DNA of 64,000 nucleotides from the NCBI RefSeq assembly GCF_021155765.1, contig NC_060105.1, positions 4,836,001 to 4,900,000 on the forward strand, read 5' to 3'. Under the pieces are notes generated by a model, which did no database searches, was not told the origin of the DNA, and saw nothing but the letters and a program-made list of their open reading frames with translations. The stretch is from Diprion similis (taxonomy: Eukaryota > Arthropoda > Insecta > Hymenoptera > Diprionidae). Shown here in pieces: positions 60,908 through 64,000 of the stretch (position 1 is the first letter of the stretch; each line of letters opens with the position of its first letter). The translations under genes and the position numbers were made by a program.

Positions 60908-61612
60908 TTGTTTTTGGTTTGCTACGGAATTTTCTTCTTCTTATTATTCCTTCTAAAGAGAATTATTGCTTGGATATATTTCTTCGTATTTGAAAGTTTG
61001 AAGGTTGCGAACGTCGTTTGTTTTTTTTTTGTTTTCAGCTTGAAAAATTGATATCGAAAAACTACTTTTTGAACACCTCCGCTAAGGAGGCCTTCAAAGC
61101 TTACGTACGGGCGTACGATTCTCATCATCTGAAGCAGATCTTCGACGTCGAGACTCTGGATTTATCCAAAGTTGGTAAATCGTTTGGATTCATCGTACCG
61201 CCTGCCGTTGACCTGAGTATCCTTTTTCCAATTATAGATTTTGGAGTGCAAATAACGTGATTATTACTACCTGTAAAATCTCGCCAATCAAAGTTTTCGC
61301 CCGAGGTAGGCGGGCTTGCAGAGATCGTTTCCTTCGCTCAAAAATATTTCTTTTCTACATCCTATTCATTTCGTTTTTCATGTCAGGTAGCAAAATCCGT
61401 ACGTATAATTTTCTTAACTATAGAAAAAAAACCTCGCAGAAGTTGGAATAAGCAAGGATTCCAGACCGAGGAAAAGACAGGGGGGCGGTGGTTACGGTCA
61501 CTTCAAGAACATGAACGCGAATCCAAGTGGACGAAGACAAGTTGATCGCTCAAAGACTTTCAGGCAATCTGGAAATCGGGGAAAATCAGATCGCCGTCAA
61601 TTTGCGAGATAG
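55177..61612 (+). CDS. DDX18: DDX18/pitchoune (Has1) DEAD-box RNA helicase
   Basis: Exons 55177-55179 (ATG only), 55520-55586, 55740-55823, 55905-56024, 56098-56358, 56429-56743, 56926-57227, 57318-57470, 57557-57727, 61039-61216 and 61440-61612 give 608 aa. The N-terminus is Lys-rich then acidic, and shorter than the human one. Helicase motifs: Q134; AAKTGSGKT 150-158; PTREL 187-191; TPGR 236-239; DEAD 261-264; SAT 292-294; ARGLD 414-418; HRVGRTAR 439-446. The C-terminal block [20 protein letters not shown] and the GGGGYG-rich tail are DDX18-specific. The enzyme is nucleolar and unwinds pre-rRNA during ribosome assembly; the fly orthologue pitchoune is a Myc target. Intron 9 is 3.3 kb while the others are 70-340 nt. 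AATAAA is at 61680-61685. Exon 2 start assumes the ATG-only exon 1, which is plausible but unproven. Confidence 0.93.
60419..60448. repeat. CT microsatellite
   Basis: CT repeat with one CACT interruption inside DDX18 intron 9. Confidence 0.85.
60865..60906. repeat. CT microsatellite
   Basis: CT repeat of about 20 units with one CG interruption, in DDX18 intron 9, 130 bases before the next exon. Confidence 0.85.
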
Positions 61613-61679
61613 GGAATTATAATTTTAATTGTATACGTATTAACCCGCGGCGACACGCGACGTGTGTCGATATTTGTTG

Positions 61680-61685
61680 AATAAA
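61680..61685 (+). terminator. DDX18 poly(A) signal
   Basis: AATAAA 68 bases after the stop codon, followed by an A run. Confidence 0.75.
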
Positions 61686-64000
61686 AAAAAAAGACAAACG
61701 ATTTGACAAACATTTCTACGGTTATCGGTTACCTACGAATTTCCCGCATCTGTAGGAGACCTTGAGCTGTCGGATTCTCAAAATATCAAATATATAAATA
61801 CATTTTTTTTTATCGGTATCAAATCAAGATCCGTATTATATGTCACCATTTTTTTTTTCTCAACATTGAACGTGTGGAACATGGAAACGTGCAGCATTCG
61901 TTTCGTAATCGGGAAGGGGTAAAATTTTTCGCGATATGAAAATAGATCCGAGCGTGATTTGCTATGTAATATACGATATCACGTGTCTCCGTGTGTACGT
62001 GTGTGTAACTTGATCTGTGACAATATAGTATCTTTAATTCATCCCGCAGACTTGTGAGTTGTTTAGCATCGAGAACGCGTAATGAAATTATTAAAGTATA
62101 TACGCGGCGTTGATGTACATACGCGTAGGTTGGCCAAGCAGCCATATTTCTTTCTGGCACTTAGATTTCTTGCTACGTCTCGGCGTCGTCGCTGCTGTAT
62201 GGTTTTCACATACATCCAGTACACGTCCTCATGTCACTTCATTTCGCGTTCAATTTTCACACGTTCTTTTAACAATATGCATTTGTCGTTTACTGGGCTA
62301 TGGAAAGCCGAAAACGGTTACAGATTTTACAGATACAGAACAATACGCATGCCATGTAGACGAGAACATCAAGCAAACTTGCACGGTTTTTTACGTGTGA
62401 AACTAAACTGGGGCAAAGATTGTCTGATTGCTCGTATAAATCTGGTTCTAATTTATCCGCTTTCGCAGATTCCTGTTCAACGCTTTGTTGAATTAGATCA
62501 GATTGTTCTTCGTCTTGTATAATCTCTGCATAGTAATATTCTTAGCGACGGGTAAACTGGCGTCTTGCACAAATTATGCAAGCAATATACATATGATGCG
62601 TGCTGGGTAAACAGGCGTTATAAGTCGACTATATAACATCTAATTTTGTATGGTTGAATCATTGAATCTATCTTCTATAATCCTACCTTGGACTCGGTGC
62701 TGAATAAAAGTATGACTATATTTTTAACTTTTTAACATGATTATTATTGTTATCATCGTCACATTATATCATTTTAGTTTAAAGTTTATTTGAAAACACG
62801 TCTTCACATCCACTATAAGACACAGATGTTGCAAAAAAGTTATTATATTATTCTACTCTATACATGATATTCCATTTTCGACTCTAGTGACAATTTATAA
62901 TTATAATTGGTAACCTGTAAAATGAATTTCAATGCAACGGAAATGGTTGGAAGATAAATTTCGTAAGAATATTTAGAGTCATTTCATTCAACGGCATTTG
63001 TTCATGACAAATGTTTGTGTCTTTGCGTTATTTGATTCTTTTATTTGAACCAGAAAAAAATGTTGTTCAAACTTGCACTGTAGTTTCGAAACTTCACATG
63101 TTTGAACAATTCAGTTCTTCCATCGGTTTTCCACAATTTACGCATCGTTGTATGAGATATATAACGGAATTGACAGCGGTTTTAGAATCTGTTGGTGATC
63201 AATCTTTGTTGCCACTTTCTGGTGAGTAGGAAGTAGATTATGTGGCCACCAACCCGGTCGGCAAATAGCGCTAAGAAGAGGATGACAGAATAAGAAGAAG
63301 ACAAAGAAGCAGCAGCCAATGAATACTAGAGAAGAAATGGTATAATGTAATTCTAATCATTGTTCACGTTAAACTCTCTCCCACTCGAAGTTTCAGCGAG
63401 GTCCATGTATGGACCAGTGACGTCAGCTGGTACTATTAACCAATATATGTGTAGGCGCCCGCGATCGTAGAAGGCGACAACCCGTAGGTGCTGCAGAAAC
63501 GAGACAACATTCCTAATATGCTCTGGACCCTTCAACGACGTGCCGACGACGTTATATGCGCTGACCACACCAGTGCATGCAAAAACATAGCTGACAATCT
63601 CCGCTCCGTCTCGGAGAGGTCCTTCTCTGGAGTCGTCACGGATACCCGCAGGATCAACCTACGCGATTCCACCTACCCAGGTACCTTGTTTCTCTTTGGC
63701 TTCCCCCGCCGTCAATACTTTCTCAATTTGCTCGCAAGTCACCTGCGCAAGAGAAACAACGGTATTCGTGTAGAGAGTGAAGAGGGAGAAAGAAGAAGGG
63801 AAGATTGTTCACCTCGAACTTGAAGCTGTCAACCCAAACGGGACCTTATCATTTTCAATTTCCACATTCTATGTTTCCACATTCTTTGTTTTCGTGCATA
63901 AGGCACTTACTAAGTATGTACTCGAAGTACGTATAACATATGCCAGTCAGTTAATCAATCAATCAATCAATCACTCAATCAACCAGTCGATGCGGGGAAG
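61686..64000. other. Right-end region without a supported gene
   Basis: An open frame at 63011-63229 ends at a good donor (CTG then GTGAGT), and GC-richer frames on both strands cover 63353-63823. None shows a family I can name, and no phase-compatible chain is clear. An ATCA tetranucleotide repeat lies at about 63952-63982. These could be exons of a gene that continues beyond the window, or transposon remnants. Confidence 0.45.
63952..63982. repeat. ATCA tetranucleotide microsatellite
   Basis: About seven AATC/ATCA units with one ACTC variant at the right edge. Confidence 0.85.

Larger units (their letters stand above)
57728..61038 (+). other. DDX18 intron 9 (3.3 kb)
   Basis: Donor GTGAGT, acceptor GTTTTCAG. 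Most is AT-rich without recognisable genes. Between about 60350 and 60720 it turns GC- and purine-rich with CpGs, contains CT runs at 60419-60448, a CCAAT motif and a twice-repeated AATCTGCG, and resembles a promoter. A second CT microsatellite lies at about 60865-60906. No coding exon fits. Confidence 0.6.

Noticed and set aside
1-64000. tRNA, rRNA, CRISPR arrays and known insect microRNAs
   Set aside because: I looked by eye for T-loop (GGTTCGA) motifs, regularly spaced repeats and common mature microRNA sequences and saw none that held up. This is not a substitute for a covariance-model search.

Overview
The window is insect nuclear DNA. The genes have many short introns with GT..AG junctions, there is no bacterial-type gene packing, and one gene encodes an insect eclosion hormone. 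Abundant CpG-containing intergenic DNA, short simple repeats and the look of the proteins suggest Hymenoptera, but that placement is an inference. Gene models were built by hand from splice signals, reading phase and remembered family sequence, with no transcript data.

Layout: positions 1 to about 18.8 kb hold no convincing protein gene, only simple repeats, GC-richer patches, two candidate non-coding first exons and one probable piggyBac-like miniature element. From 18.97 to 32.65 kb a 16-exon plus-strand gene encodes a secreted animal haem peroxidase (766 aa in the simplest form). It is followed by two further exons in the same splice phase: a short one at 33.35 kb and a 725-codon acidic one at 35.39 to 37.57 kb. 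These may be alternative 3' ends of the peroxidase, or the acidic exon may belong to a separate secreted-protein gene. The eclosion hormone gene (38.6 to 40.65 kb) comes next, then elongin B (42.6 to 43.3 kb).

From 46.5 kb the window is compact and housekeeping in character. It holds NDC1 (nuclear-pore membrane protein, one coding exon), WDR36/UTP21 (minus strand, tail to tail with NDC1), a 377-aa protein with a KIF4-like CXC domain and a C2HC finger, a possible 66-aa minus-strand gene, and DDX18/pitchoune (DEAD-box helicase) with a 3.3 kb intron. WDR36 and DDX18 both act in nucleolar ribosome assembly. The last 2.4 kb have no gene that can be supported.

The points most worth following are the phase-matched alternative C-termini of the peroxidase, including an acidic tail with a furin-like site; the CXC plus C2HC protein; a small ORF facing DDX18 across a short shared promoter; start codons overlapped by upstream ORFs in the peroxidase and possibly NDC1 leaders; and two genes whose first coding exon is only the ATG.
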